64,000 nucleotides of DNA, taken from positions 41,745,501 through 41,809,500 of the forward strand of contig NC_068558.1 of NCBI RefSeq assembly GCF_022201045.2. The letters are read 5' to 3'. Origin of the DNA: Citrus sinensis (lineage: Eukaryota; Streptophyta; Magnoliopsida; Sapindales; Rutaceae). Below are positions 49,102-61,900 of the stretch, in pieces. The notes beneath the pieces are model-generated. The model had not been told where the DNA came from, ran no database searches, and saw only the letters and a program-made list of their open reading frames with translations. A program made the position numbers and the translations under genes. Positions within the stretch are counted from its first letter, which is position 1. Every line of letters starts with the position of its first letter.

Positions 49102-49633
49102 AATTTTAGTGAATCTAAAAACATAATGGAAAATTAATTAATTATAGAAAAAAATGAGGGGGATTTTGGTCATTTTTCCGAAAATAGGCATTCAAGAAAC
49201 AAATTAGAAACAAACTACGTAAAAAGATTTTCTTATCATTTAAAAAAAGGAAAAATTGCGTCTTCTAGAATAAATCAAGCTTTGACGGATGCAAAGCGTA
49301 GTTTTAAATGATGAAATACATCAGCGCGTTCGAAAATTCAAAATTCAAACAAGAGAGGTTGCGTGGCATTTCCGTTAATTCACCTGAACGCGGAGGGTGG
49401 CTATTAGCTAAGCAACAACTCACAAAAAACGCCACAATTTTGCTTCCCCTCTAAGCAAAAACGAAAATTCGCTCCTGTTTCTCACATAAAATCACTCAAT
49501 TGATTCATTTTCAATAACAACAACAACAACCGTTTTCTCTCTCTCTCTCTCTTCGTTCTTCTCTCTCTCTCAGGATTAGGGTTTGTTCTTGTTGTTGTGG
49601 TCGTATTAGTAGTAGTTGTTTTTTATCAGAAAA
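49102..49633. promoter_or_regulatory. Promoter and leader of the VAMP72 gene
   Basis: It contains CT-rich (Y-patch) tracts at about 49.54-49.57 kb, followed by TTAGGGTTT at 49576-49584 (a telo-box in reverse). The start codon follows at 49634. The leader looks pyrimidine-rich, as in many constitutive plant genes. The transcription start cannot be placed from sequence alone. Confidence 0.5.
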
Positions 49634-51004
49634 ATGGGGCAGCAATCGTTGATCTACAGCTTCGTGGCTCGAGGAACGGTGATACTAGCTGAGTACACGG
49701 AGTTCACCGGAAACTTCACCGGCATAGCTGCTCAGTGTCTCCAGAAACTTCCTTCTAGTAACAACAAGTTCACTTACAATTGCGACGGCCACACTTTTAA
49801 CTACCTCGTTGATGACGGCTTCAGTATGATTCTTTTTTTATTTTTTCAACTTCTGTTTAAGATTTTATTTTCGCTTTGATCTGTGCGGTCATCGCGTTTG
49901 TTTTTGATTTGTTTCATCGGTTCCCGGTATTCATAGCTGTGTTGCTTTGACTATTGATTTTGTAACTGTTTGATTGTGTACGAGTTTAGATCTTGAATCG
50001 CTAGGATTGATAACAAAATAGATTATGAAAAAAATAAAAGGTTCTGGTTCTTGGAGCTTTTGAAGTTTGTATGACCTCGGCTTTGTGGAAAAGTTAGTAC
50101 AAGTATGTAGCCGTTGTTCTCTGTTAGTGTGTAGACTTTGATTTGATTTAATTTTCACACTGTTGACTCTGATTTCTGAGAAATTTGAGGTAATTTAATA
50201 TTGAGATAATTTCCTGTTGTATGTTCTTTTTTTTGGCTGCTAAAATAATTATCTCATCTCACGGGAGCTGGTGATTGTATGGTGATAGTAGCGGAAGATG
50301 CTAATTTAGTGTGAGCTTATAGTATGATGGATTTTGATTATGATATTTTCCTTTTGCAATTCCTTGGTAAACTGATGCCACATAATTTTATTTGTTTTAG
50401 AATTTTCCAATTTGATCTATGTTTCAGGCTTAGATTAGTGTTGGAAAGAAAAATAGATTAATGTCGATATTTCCGTATCAGTTCAGAACTTTAGATCTAT
50501 CATTACTGTTTGTTGGTTTATGCAGCCTTTTTTACTATTGCCCATATTTATCACTGTTGGTTAAATAACTTAAATTAATGCTGTTCTTTGTCATAAAAAA
50601 AAAGTTAAATTTAATACTTGAAAATGTTGTTTGGGGGCTGATTCATCAATCGTCTGTCCTCAACTCTAATTAGATGATAATTTGATTATATAGTATCTCA
50701 AATTATGTTTTAAAAGACAAGGTTTTTCCGGTCATGTAATTCTTGATGATGTGTTCCTTACTGGTTCACTTCTTGAGTCCTGCTACTCCTATTTCACAAG
50801 ATTTAAACTGTTGGTCCTCTATAGTTTAATGGGAAAACTAACTTTATTTTTGAACATGCAGCTTACTGTGTGGTTGCAGTTGAATCTGTTGGTCGACAGG
50901 TTCCAATTGCCTTCCTTGAGCGTGTGAAAGAGGATTTTACAAAGAGATATGGTGGAGGAAAAGCTGCAACAGCGGTCGCTAACGGCTTGAACAAGGAGTT
51001 TGGG

Positions 51005-51053
<49 letters not shown>

Positions 51054-52114
51054 CACACACAAAAAAAAAAAGAAAAACAACTAACTTATGGAATGACTTG
51101 TTCCCTGTCAAAGAAAGTAGATTAATGCTATAAAATTGTTGTCAATGATATAGGCCCAAATTGAAGGAGCATATGCAGTACTGCATCGATCATCCAGAGG
51201 AGATCAGCAAGCTTGCTAAAGTGAAGGCTCAGGTGTCAGAAGTCAAAGGTGTTATGATGGATAACATAGAGAAGGTGAGTTATTGTTGGTTGTACTTGTA
51301 ATTTCTTATTGGTTCATAATAAATGAAATTATCGTCCTTTAATGGTTGAACATGCTTCCTGTTAGTTTCTTTTAGTGGGATATGCCGATGTGTTGTTCAA
51401 TAATAAATTTACGATGCAGGTTCTTGATCGTGGAGAGAAAATTGAGCTTCTGGTGGATAGAACAGAGAATCTTCGCTCACAGGTCAGCAAATGCATATCA
51501 TTTTGTTTATCCTTAAAACTAGACTCAATACTTTCAAAACCTAGATAGGACAGGTTTCTGTTTTGTTGAGTGGCTGATTTCATTTGCCTTGCTTCTTAGA
51601 TGATGGAAAATGAATGAAAAGTTCTACTAATCTGTAATGGGAATATCAAAATAGCACATAAGTCAAATATTATGAAGGGATTTTAGACCATTTGGAAATA
51701 AACTTTATTTCTCATTTTCTTTGTCAACTCTTTCATATTCAACCATGGAATTTTTCTAGCTTTAACCATTTCAACAGCAGACTCAGTTGCGTATAGAATC
51801 TCCCTGACAAGAGTATACAGAATTACCATTTGCCCCTTGGCCCTTTTTACATTGCATGGAATCTTGGCATTTTTCTTCAGTATTGATTTGTTACTTTTAT
51901 ATACTTTTGCTTTGATTTTCAATTTTTATCTTGGCTGATGTTGTAAATTTTCATTGTTCTGGTGCTACAGGCGCAGGATTTCAGACAGCAGGGAACCCAG
52001 ATGAGGAGAAAGATGTGGTTTCAGAACATGAAGATCAAACTGATTGTTCTGGGAATCATAATTGCCTTGATTCTCATCATAGTATTATCTGTATGCGGTG
52101 GCTTCAATTGTTGA
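49634..52114 (+). CDS. Longin R-SNARE, VAMP72 group (VAMP721/722-like)
   Basis: Five exons: 49634-49823, 50862-51003, 51154-51274, 51420-51482 and 51971-52114, giving 219 residues, the usual VAMP72 length. Residues of about 1-110 form the longin domain ([20 protein letters not shown]). The SNARE motif follows (about 125-185) with the zero-layer Arg in [11 protein letters not shown], then a basic linker ([12 protein letters not shown]). A single C-terminal membrane anchor of about 20 residues ends SVCGGFNC, with Cys residues that could be palmitoylated. Family role: vesicle R-SNARE pairing with SYP121/SYP132-type syntaxins and SNAP33 for secretion and cell-plate fusion at the plasma membrane. 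Intron 1 is long (about 1 kb). The product could be any VAMP721/722/726 orthologue. Confidence 0.96.
51007..51051. repeat. (CT)n/(CA)n compound microsatellite at a splice donor
   Basis: The repeat starts three bases after the donor of intron 2 (GT at 51004). The TC run is followed directly by a CA run with one interruption, then an A-run. It is probably length-variable. Confidence 0.9.
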
Positions 52115-52537
52115 TGATACTTCGTACTCTATTAGTATTGTTGCTGCTTGTCAACTGTTTCTTGATGTGTTTACTCGTAATTTTGTCCGTTCTCACAAGA
52201 CCAATGCTTGTATAGTCTGTATTTTTTGAATTGTTCTGATAACAAATTTCTTGATGTGTGGAAGTTTGTCTTTCCATTTATACGGAGCATTGAAAATTTT
52301 GGATGACTGAACTGATAGAAAACATTGCATTTAAGGTACATTATGATAATTCTAGTCTCTCATCAGAAGACAATTAGATGCGAATCATTGTCCTTTGTTG
52401 ATCTTATAAATTAAATGTTGAAGTGGAGCATATCCATCAGTGAATATCGGAATCAAAGACTATTATCGATTTATCTCTCAAACAAAGGGTCACATGCTCT
52501 TTTAGCACAGAAAATCAATTAAAATAGAATCATTCTT
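52115..52537. other. Convergent 3' gap between VAMP72 and PANC
   Basis: Two genes end tail to tail here, so the gap of about 420 bp holds both 3' UTRs. Nothing else was recognised. Confidence 0.5.
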
Positions 52538-55171
52538 TCATAGGTTGATTTCCATGTTATCTATCAGCCTGACAGTCCCAAACCATACAGCGACACAGAT
52601 GACAACAGGACTCTTGATCTCGTCCACTGCCTCCAGGCTTTCTTGATTCACAATCTGCTGGCAACAAGAATCAAACAGAAGGAACTCAACTTTTTGTATG
52701 TATAAATGCTCAGAGTCTAATAACATGAATTGGAGCTGCCAATCATATTTGATGCTTGTTATATTGCTGAACAAATGCACAGCAAGGAACTCGGATAAAA
52801 TAGTATCAGCAAGGAACTCAATATATTGCTGAGCTCAGACAGTCACTTGTCAGACAGAAATCTCAACCAAAGTAAAGATGATTCTCATCGAGATCTACAG
52901 AAAAACCACTCAAACCTATGTTGGTTCCCCACCTCAGAGTAAAACAAACTCAGATGCTATGATATCACTATCCCATTATTATCACATCACTTGAATTCCT
53001 AAACCCCATAAATAAACTTATTTTCCATTAATCAATTATAACTGTCAAAGAAGAAGAACAGAAAAAGTTTGACAAAATTAATGGGAAGCCATAAAATGAA
53101 ATTGGAGATGTGAACAAACAGTTATGCAATAGTTGAAATATGCAGAATAAAAATCCCCCCTTCAAGTTCACAAGATCATATCAGTTTTAAGGAGCAGGAG
53201 CAAGATTTAGTTTTGAAACTGAAGTACAGTTGACTCATTTGATGTATAGAGATTTAATTGGTATCCTAAAGCCATTTAAAAAATGGTTTGTTATCTGATT
53301 TGCTTTGAAAAGTTGAAAAATGCATGTGTCATTTCTAGTTGATCCAAACAAACAACATAGTTGAACAAAAAGAAAAATGAAAAAGTTTTTACCTCCACAT
53401 AGTCAATTCTTCCCCCAGCTCCATTTATTTCTTTGATGACCAACTCTCTTAATTCTTTACAGTTAATTTGACCCTTTTGTGCAGCAGATTTAGCCCAGAA
53501 CAATGATCTGCTTATCGACAATGCCTGTAGAAAACATAAATAGATGAATATAACTTTGTGACGAAACTATACGAGGAACCTTAGTAAATGTTGTTTGTAG
53601 ATAAAGGTGCAATTGCTCTCTTTCAACAAAGCTAGTAAAGTAGTGTAAACATATAATAATACCTTTGAAAACTCACAAACAACTTTTTTTTTTGTCTTTT
53701 TGATAGGTATAAAAGCAATTGTTAATAATAAGTTATATGATCTGAACAAAGAAGTATCAAAAGGCATTGAAAAAGGACCTTTTCCCTTTCTTCAGGTTTA
53801 AGGTGCACATTGCGAGAACTCAATGCAAGGCCATCACTGTCTCGCATTATCTCAGAACCTATCACTTCAATGGAAAAATCAAGATCCCGAACCTGTAGGA
53901 ATCAGGCAGAAGATAAATCAGTAATCAATATGTTGTATTTCCTTGTACATTATGAATGTCATCATTCTATTTGTAATTTTGTATGCTGCTAAACAGAGGA
54001 GTGACATTAAGATTAGGACTTGTTTAGATGGCACAAACTGAATCAAGAGTCAAGCCAAGGATATGAACTCCTTTGTTTGGGAAAAAAAAAAAAAATCGTA
54101 AAATCTAAGGCCTCCGAAGCTCTTCTTTTCCCATGCTCAAGTCTATAAGACGGTAAAGAAACTGAGGTGGCTCAAACAGAGATGTGCCCTTCTTCCCAGA
54201 GATACAGCCATATTAACAGCAAATGTATGCCATGTAAATTAGCCAATTGCTTCAACTACCCCTTATACAACGTTTATCAAACAGCCCTTTAAGCAATTTG
54301 TGCCTCCCATATATTATACTTTTAACTCGTATCAGCTAATCACGATGATCATTGAAGAACTTTTTCAGTCAAAATGTTTCACATAAGCATGTAAATCCAA
54401 TATCCAAACACCAGCCCGGACAAACAATACTGTCAAACAAATTTCACATGACAGCACTTGGCCATCATATTCAATATTTATTCAACGAACAAAAACACCA
54501 GCGTCTCTTAGTTAGCAATGATGAAAATTGACAAACACAAAAACGAAATAAAGAGGGATAATTCCAGTGCTCACCATCCGCTGAATAACTCGCAGCTGCT
54601 GATAATCTTTCTTGCCAAAGACAGCAACATCAGGCTCAACAATGTTAAACAACTTGGCAACAACAGTAGCAACCCCTCTAAAGAACACAGGCCTACTCTT
54701 TCCGCACATACCCTTCTCCAATCTCTCGACTCTCACCCAAGTCTCATGCCCTGCCCCCGTCTCCTCAACACAAGACGACACCGTTTCATTCTCACTCTTT
54801 CTAATAGCATTGCCAATAACAACACTCTTGTTGTTATTATTATTGTTGTAGTCATAAAGATTGTAAGGGTGAAAAACGACATCAACCCTTTGAGGAAGAG
54901 ACTTTAACTTGAGGAGGTCGCCATGAAAATCAGAAGGGTAAGTGGAGAGATCCTCCGAAGGAGAGAACTGACCTGGGTTTACGTAGATTGAAACAACAGT
55001 GAGATTGGTGCGGTTGTGGGATTCTTTAATGAGTGATAAGTGGCCTTCATGGAGATAGCCCATCGTGGGCACTAAGCCTATGGTCTTGCCTTGGGATCTC
55101 ATGGCCCTTGACCACTTGCGCATTTCATTCTTGTCTGTTATTATCTCTGGGTCTGTGTTGGTTGTTGCCAT
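52538..55171 (-). CDS. PANC: Pantothenate synthetase (pantoate-beta-alanine ligase)
   Basis: Four exons: 55171-54575, 53892-53779, 53524-53393 and 52654-52538, giving 319 residues. It makes vitamin B5 from pantoate, beta-alanine and ATP in the cytosol (EC 6.3.2.1). Seen: nucleotide-binding [10 protein letters not shown] (35-44, the HIGH-like motif), [45 protein letters not shown] (184-193) and the KMSK-like loop [14 protein letters not shown] (about 214-227). A plant-specific insertion at about 109-145 carries a six-Asn run. An upstream in-frame ATG (55279) would add 36 residues of CT-repeat-encoded Leu-Ser; I chose MATTNTDPE because it gives the usual cytosolic plant PANC length. PANC lies next to SDI1, as in Arabidopsis At5g48840-48850. 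Confidence 0.96.
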
Positions 55172-56316
55172 CGAATTGTAGACGAGACAGAGACTTTTGG
55201 AATTGAGAGAGAGTGAAAATTTCGAACTTGGATGATCGTTTTCAAAGGAGAAAGAGAGAGAGAGAGAGAGACAGAGCATAGAATAGATTGTTGTTATTTG
55301 TGGGAATGGCTTTGGTTAGAGTGCCCATTGTGCCACTTTTAACTACTTAACTGAATGTGGCGGGTCGGTAGATGTTGAGGCGGCGCCTCTAACGTTGACA
55401 ATTTTTATCGCTCTCTCTGTTTATATTTTTATTTATACATATTTTAATGCTTTAGTCCATAATCATCGCATACGGCATAGCCTGGCTAATGCTAATGCTA
55501 ATGCTAATGCAACTGCGCATAATTTTCTTAATTTTGCATTACAAAATAATGGTTTTACCGTGTGGAAACTGAGGACTAATGATTTTTTCCAATAGAAAAA
55601 ATAAAAATAATCAGAACTTCCTAATTGAGTTTAATGATATGTAGGCCAAGAGGGGTCGATTATGATGATCGTGAGGAAGTTTATATTTTTTTTTCTTTTT
55701 TAGGAAAAAAAATATTATAAAGATTTCGAGTAATGCCAATATCCCAAATTTTAGATCAAATTTTCATAGTAACTAATTTTTTTTTTAAAAAAAAGGGGGA
55801 GAGACATATCGTCTACCAAGTGGTTCAAAAATTTCATAACTTTAAAATTACTATTAAATAATGATACAACCATTTAAAATACTTTGTATAATTAATTTTA
55901 AGTGTACACCAAATTTTATTTGTAATTGTATTTTATTTGTGTCGCACTAATTTATTAAACAGTCTCTCCATCAGTTTAATTGAAACGCAAAACTTGTTGT
56001 TAACTTGACTATATATTTAAAAAGAGTAAATCTTATCGTTCATCATCATAAACTTTTGTCTTGTGTTTTAATATTTAACCAATATTTGCAACTTGTATTA
56101 ATCGAAACAGAAAAAAATATAGAACGTGAAAACATGAAGTCCATTGATTTTGGCTCATGTCCATTATTTACAAGAGATACTCATTACTTTGCAATTATAA
56201 ATATGGAATTGTTTTTTTTTTCAACATAAAGCTTTACCTTGCACACCCCACAATTGAACAGCAGCAGAGAACCTCAAAAAGGAGAAAGGCACAAAAAAAA
56301 TAGTAGTAAAATAGAG
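55172..56316. other. PANC upstream region and SDI1-like 3' gap
   Basis: It includes a GA run at 55254-55270 in the PANC leader and four GCTAAT hexamers at 55485-55508. The rest is AT-rich without a gene. The right part should hold the 3' UTR of the SDI1-like gene. Confidence 0.55.
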
Positions 56317-58794
56317 TTAACATGCTATCCGATCCCTAAAGGAAGAAATCTCTTCAAAGATGGGAAGCCTTTTGGATCTTGATGGAGCCCATACCCTCAC
56401 CATCTCCTCAAGCCCATTAACAAATTCGTCCTCCAAATTGAGGCCCAAAAGATCCGACAAGTCGGGCGGGGGCTGCTTCGATTCCAGTTCCAGTAACAAT
56501 TCCTCGGCCCGTTTTCTTGTCCTACCATCCTCGCAGCCGGGTATTCTACCGTACAACACGTCTTCCAGAACCGAACGCGCTTCGTTGTATCTGGTCCGTT
56601 TGATTAGACAGAGGCCCAGATTGCATGCCTTGTTGGCGTCCGGATCAATCATTTGGGCTTTCTGATACACTACCTCAGCTGCCATGAAGTTTGTTTTTTG
56701 CATGTAGGCCCAGGCCAAATTTCCCTGCAAGACAAGTGAATGTTATTGTAGAAGGGACAAGGACAAAAGATCCTATTCAAGAAAAAAGATTGCTAGAGCA
56801 CCCTATTTCTCTAATCTTGATAAGTGGAATGTAACAATTTAGATACGTTTTAATAATGGTTTGGTAATTATTGAATGCAGTTATGAACTTATAATTCATA
56901 ATGTGATGATTAGAACAATTCAATAAATTTGTCTATTATAGTGGAAGTAAGAAATCAACGGTTCAAGATATATATACTTCCACTGTAAGAAACAAATCTA
57001 TTGAATTGTTTTAATCATCACAGTGGAAGTAAGAAGTCAACGGTTCAAGATAGATATATATATATATATATATATCTATATATATATATATCTATATCTA
57101 TCTTTAAATATTTACTTCTTAATTCAAATATAAGAGACAAATTTATTGAATTGTTTTAATCATTATAGTGAAAGTAAGAAGTCAACGGTTCAAGATATAT
57201 ATATACACACACACGCGCACACTCTCTTATTGTAGTAGTAGAATGATTTCAAACTAATTAATAGATTATACACACACACTTTAGTTGTTGCTCTCATAAG
57301 ACTTGGTTTGAGTTTTCACGAGCATATAAAGTATGTAGGTATATATTCTTAGCCCAGCTGCCCAAGTACACACTCACTAAACTTTTTTTTTTATTTAATT
57401 TTACATATGCATTTAAATAGACTTCTACTCGATCCAACTTGCAGCTATTAGGCATTAGCTAGTGATTTGGGGGAGAAAAAAAGGAAAAAAGTGAAATTTG
57501 GATTGTATGTAAATAACAAAAGATGGGTAATTACCAGTAATCTGGAAGTTTCTTGCCTAACAGAAACCTGAAACTTCTTGCCATGAGAGCGTGCAGTTTT
57601 GGTAGGTTTTCCATTGAAAGCCTCTCCTTGATATATCAATCTTAGCTTCCGTTTTAGCATCTCAATTTGCTCCTCAACTTTCCCACATTTCTACAATCCC
57701 ATTAATATTATTATCAGCCAATATTAATCATAATCACTTAATCAAGTACGCATATTTCTTTAAGGGGTGAGAATAAGACACTTCACATAATTATGATACG
57801 TAATCAATCTATAACGCAACCGATGTGATGATGCGTCATCTGTTGATATATGGTACAAGTTCAATATCAATGCATTTTCATGATGAATATTATCATCTAA
57901 TATATAACAATTAATTATAAACGTCCCATCGGGCGAGATATATACACAAATTTCATTTTATTTAGACAATTAATTCAATTGAGTGTAATATATATATATA
58001 TATATATGATAAAAGCTGAGTAGTCCAGCTATATATGCAAGTCTAGTATTATTGCTATCTAAATGTTTAACCTATAAGTATCATCTTAATGGTTCAACAA
58101 ATCAGGTTACATAAATTAATTAGGGCAAATAATTACCTTATATAAGTCGATGAGGACATTATCGAGAGATTCTTGCGACTGTTTAGAGCAAAGGCCTCGA
58201 AAAGACTTGATGGCTTCGATGGCTTCTTCACTTCTGTCAAGTTGCTTCATCACCACAGCCATGTCCTTCAGGGCACTATCCACTCTATCTCCTGCGTTTA
58301 TTGCTTTCCAAAACAACACTATCGCTGCTTCTGGATCCTTTTGAACTAGCTGCACCATTAACTATATATTCAGCTATATTTTCAACTCAAATTTCATTGA
58401 CCACGCCTCCATGTCCAGCGAATTAATCTTGCTTTATTTACTTGGTAATCCAAAAGGAAACTCACATAACTCGAGCTATTACACGTTTTCAGACTAAGAA
58501 GAAATTAAAAAGAAAACAATATTACATGTATATTGAGCTAGCTAGGTTGAAGAAAATAATACAACTTATGAATCCAGAGTCATGATTTTATATGTCCTAT
58601 TCTTAGTAGCAACCAATGAATAATGTATTTATAAGACATGTAATTAAAATGATCAAGAATTAATTAAAAATGAAAACCTGAGCATGCTTAGCTCGAACAT
58701 AAGGACCATCGCCAGCGGGAACTTTGTGAATAACATGAAATAAATCTTCTTTTTTACTTGAAAAAATCTTCTTATTATTAGAACCCATCTCCAT
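56317..58794 (-). CDS. SDI1: SDI1/MS5-type TPR protein (sulfur-deficiency-induced)
   Basis: Four exons: 58794-58678, 58349-58137, 57690-57535 and 56724-56317, giving 297 residues. After a short Lys-rich leader comes FHVIHKVPAGDGPYVRAKHAQ, the signature opening of the SDI/MS5 family. Then TPR-type helices follow: DPEAAIVLFWKAINAGDRVDS, ALKDMAVVMKQLDRSEEAIE, AIKSFRGLCSKQSQESLDNV, GNLAWAYMQKTNFMAAEVVY and NKACNLGLCLIKRTRYNEAR. Established: Arabidopsis SDI1 is strongly induced by sulfate shortage, represses glucosinolate synthesis through MYB28 and affects sulfate storage, while MS5 is a meiosis paralogue. The start MEMGSNN is chosen because homologues open just before the FHVIHKVP block; an in-frame ATG further upstream is less likely. 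The promoter carries a UPE-like box. Confidence 0.93.
56898..57205. repeat. Intron 3 repeat cluster in the SDI1-like gene
   Basis: Three copies of a roughly 30-bp unit containing GAAGTAAGAARTCAACGGTT lie at about 56941-56970, 57023-57052 and 57168-57197. They alternate with two direct copies (and one inverted) of an ATTGAATTGTTTTAATCAT segment and a TA/TCTA tract. This looks like local segmental duplication with inverted pieces. Confidence 0.85.
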
Positions 58795-58920
58795 TTCCTT
58801 GCTCTCTGACTCAGTTCTCGGGTATCTCTTTTTGTTTTTCTGATAAGAGTGAACCAGTGATTCATTCATTGATAGAGGAAAAAAAAAAAATTGCAAGTTA
58901 TACAAATGGTCTAAAATGGG

Positions 58921-58940
58921 AGGTATGACGAACCTGGACG
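58921..58940 (+). promoter_or_regulatory. UPE-box-like sulfur-response element
   Basis: AGGTATGACGAACCTGGACG matches the published UPE-box consensus (recalled as AGRTWCATTGAACCTRGACR) at 16 of 20 positions, including the whole GAACCTGGACG half. It contains ACGAACCT (58928-58935), a perfect fit to AYGWAYCT, the EIN3-like/TEIL (and SLIM1/EIL3) binding consensus. It lies 127 bp from the SDI1-like start codon, on the strand opposite the gene. Known UPE-box genes respond to sulfate starvation through SLIM1. Motif match is seen; regulation is inferred. Confidence 0.65.
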
Positions 58941-61900
58941 ATATGATGTCTATATTCTCTGATTCGAACTTTTGTTTATTGTTACTGTCGGTCAATCATC
59001 CGAACTGCCACATCTTGATTGGAGATATATCATCTCATGATAATTATATCTATATATATATATTTTATGGTTGGGAATGTTAACTGTTAAGCCGCTGTCA
59101 TATTTTGAATATTTAGACATAAATGATATGATATGATACGATAGAACTGTAAGATTATTTGTTTTATTATCTGAAATATTAATAGGTTTGAATTTAATTG
59201 AAGTCTGAATAAATTTGAATGAAAATGTCATAATGAAACGTTTGTTTGTTTTTTTTTTCAATTAGTAATTTGACGTAAATATTATTTTAAGTGGTGCATA
59301 TATTTGTTCTTTACAGTTTATAATTTTCATAAGCTAATTATTTTGGTAGCATTAAAAAAAAAAATAGTATCATTGTTGATCTTAATATAATTTTATAATA
59401 AAAGATATAATTATAACATCAGCCTTTATTATAAAGTCAATATTGTTGCTTTAATTTGATTCATCACAATGGATATAATTTGATTTGTTCAACATTTGAG
59501 TTTAGTTAAAATTACCATGTGAATAAAAATTTAAAGTAATTAAAAAATAAATTCAAGGATAATACAAAAAATTAGGTTTATATACATAATATTAGAAATA
59601 CATGAATTGTTAAAGGTATTTTTGAGATTTGAAATTAAAATTTTCCATTTAGATTTCAGATTTCAGATAAAATTGTTTAATAATAAGTGATAAGTTAAAA
59701 AAAAATTCTAAAATAAGTAAGCTAACGTTTGTTCTTTTGTCTGAATTCTAAATGGATCTAAATTTTTCTAAAGTCTGAATGGATCTGAATATATTTTTTT
59801 TAAATATATGAATATAAGTGGCATCTTGTTTGTTTTTACAATAAAAAAAAATTAAACTTGGTTATTTGAAATTTATGTCTTTGTAAATTAAATAAAAAAA
59901 AGAGGGTTAGATTTCATAATTTAGGAAATAAGTTATTTTACAGAGATATTTTTAGAATATAATATTTACTTGTTATTAAGATATTTTTCTATTTAGATAA
60001 AAGTTACAAAAATTTATTTTTTCTATTCAAATGTAAATATCTGAAAATCAGACATAAGTTCTAAAAAACAAACAAGTAAATTTTAGAAAATGTCTGAAAT
60101 TAATAAAATTTCAGACTTCAGATATTTAACAAACAACCTCTAAATGTTTGAAAAAAATTAAATTCATATTTCAGATTAAAAAAAAAAACACCTAAATAAC
60201 TTGTTTCAATTATTTAAACCTAAGATAATTTAAATTTTTTTTTATCTCATCCATGTAACTATGTGAGTGGGTTCGAAGCCCGACCTTCTCAGTTCCAAGT
60301 TTCCAACACAAAATGTTTTTATCAATTCAACCAAGTAATATCCGTTGCCATCCGCAATACTTTGGATCACTGCCGTAGCCCACTGGCTGTAATATTTTTA
60401 TTTTTATTTTTACCATGCATGCAATGTGCAACTCACCCTATTTGTTGTTAATGACTCTTATTAATAAATTCTTTTACTTACTATTGCAAATATAAAATTG
60501 AATGAATAATGATTATTGATTCATACCGATGACGTCACGGGTGAACCTGGTCTAGAAAGCAGTCATATTCATAGCTTAAAAAACAAAAATTTGGCTTGTG
60601 GGCTTGAGAATATAGTGTAATAATTTCTGTGTCCCAAATGATCTGAAATTTTCAATAACATAGAGTAGTTTGCCCGTTTGTATCAAATGGGTCGCTGGCC
60701 GCTACTCAAATGACCAAATTACCCATACAGTATTATATTTTGGGCCATATTTTTGGTCGTCAAAATATGCGGACGAATTAAAGGTACTATAGTCATTACA
60801 AGATTAGAGACCTAATTGATATAAATAGACAAATCGTGTCCTAATGTAACAAATGTGAAAAATCAGGGACTCAGACGTTATTATCCCGCTTACGTTTTTG
60901 TGGTTGATTTGGACTTGACAAGGGATGAGCAGTAGGCCGGGCACGCAGATACATGAATGGAAACATCTGAAACGGCAATGCTCATCAGAATCAATGTGAT
61001 ATATTCCAGTAACTCCCAAAAATTACCGTGAGTGAAGACTCTTTCTCTTTCTCTTTTGGATTTAGTGATGATTTCTTTTTCATAAGACCAGTTGTTAGAC
61101 GACAAATATAATTGAATTCGATTTTAATTATGCATCGTCATAAATACTCTTGTGACTTAAAAAAGATTGATACAGGAAAAATTCAGATATAACTGATGTC
61201 GTTTTGGATATATAAATAAATATATGGATTTCTTCTTTACAAAAAGCTTTATATATGTTTGGCCAGTGGGAGCCGAGGTAAAAAAAAGAAAAAAGAAAAA
61301 GGAAAATGAGTTCACTCTTGTCTAGCAGACAAAAATGAACCTAGACTTATTCAAGGACCAAAAGAGGTTGAACATCTTCTTCAGCTTACGAAAGATTTGG
61401 TAAGTTGCAGACTTGAGGAGACACCACGCACCGCACTCTATGCCTCTGCTGACACTTTTTTTATCATTATGATTATAATTCCATTACAATTATTTTTTAA
61501 TCCGCAATACAAAAATGAACCTAGACGTTTCCATGGTCCCAAAGATAGAAATCATCAAATAAAAATTTTTTTTTTTTAAAAAAAAAAGCGGCGCTGACAG
61601 CTTCAGATACCACTACCTTCGGTTTGGGAAGATATACTTGATACTTTATAGCTTTTAGAAAGTAACAAAAAAATATCTCCAATTCCACCTTAAATTGCAA
61701 TTGAGATAACGGGAAAAACAATAGCGGTTGGACCAGAAAAGAATAAAACAAAATGGCGATAAATTATGCACATAATTATAGGAGGGTAAGGCAAAACCTT
61801 GACATGAGGGTGAAACGAATTACAGCAATCATAAAATTGACCACCGTCTTTTCTTGGCTAAATGCAAACTATGATAAGACCAATAAACATAACCTTGCCC

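Noticed and set aside
54518-54907. 129-residue plus-strand frame
   Set aside because: Antisense to PANC exon 1, whose minus-strand frame has clear catalytic motifs.
55172-55279. 36-residue N-terminal extension of PANC from an upstream ATG
   Set aside because: The sequence is mostly encoded by a CT repeat, and plant PANC is cytosolic with a start equivalent to [10 protein letters not shown] transcript starting upstream could revive it.
60260-60300. Pol III B-box-like GGTTCGAAGCC, possible third SINE
   Set aside because: No A box at the right distance, no A-tail and no similarity to the two SINE copies downstream of the box.
60804-61105. Two overlapping 71-residue minus-strand frames
   Set aside because: Neither has family-like content or splice continuity with the Alba gene or the SDI1-like gene.
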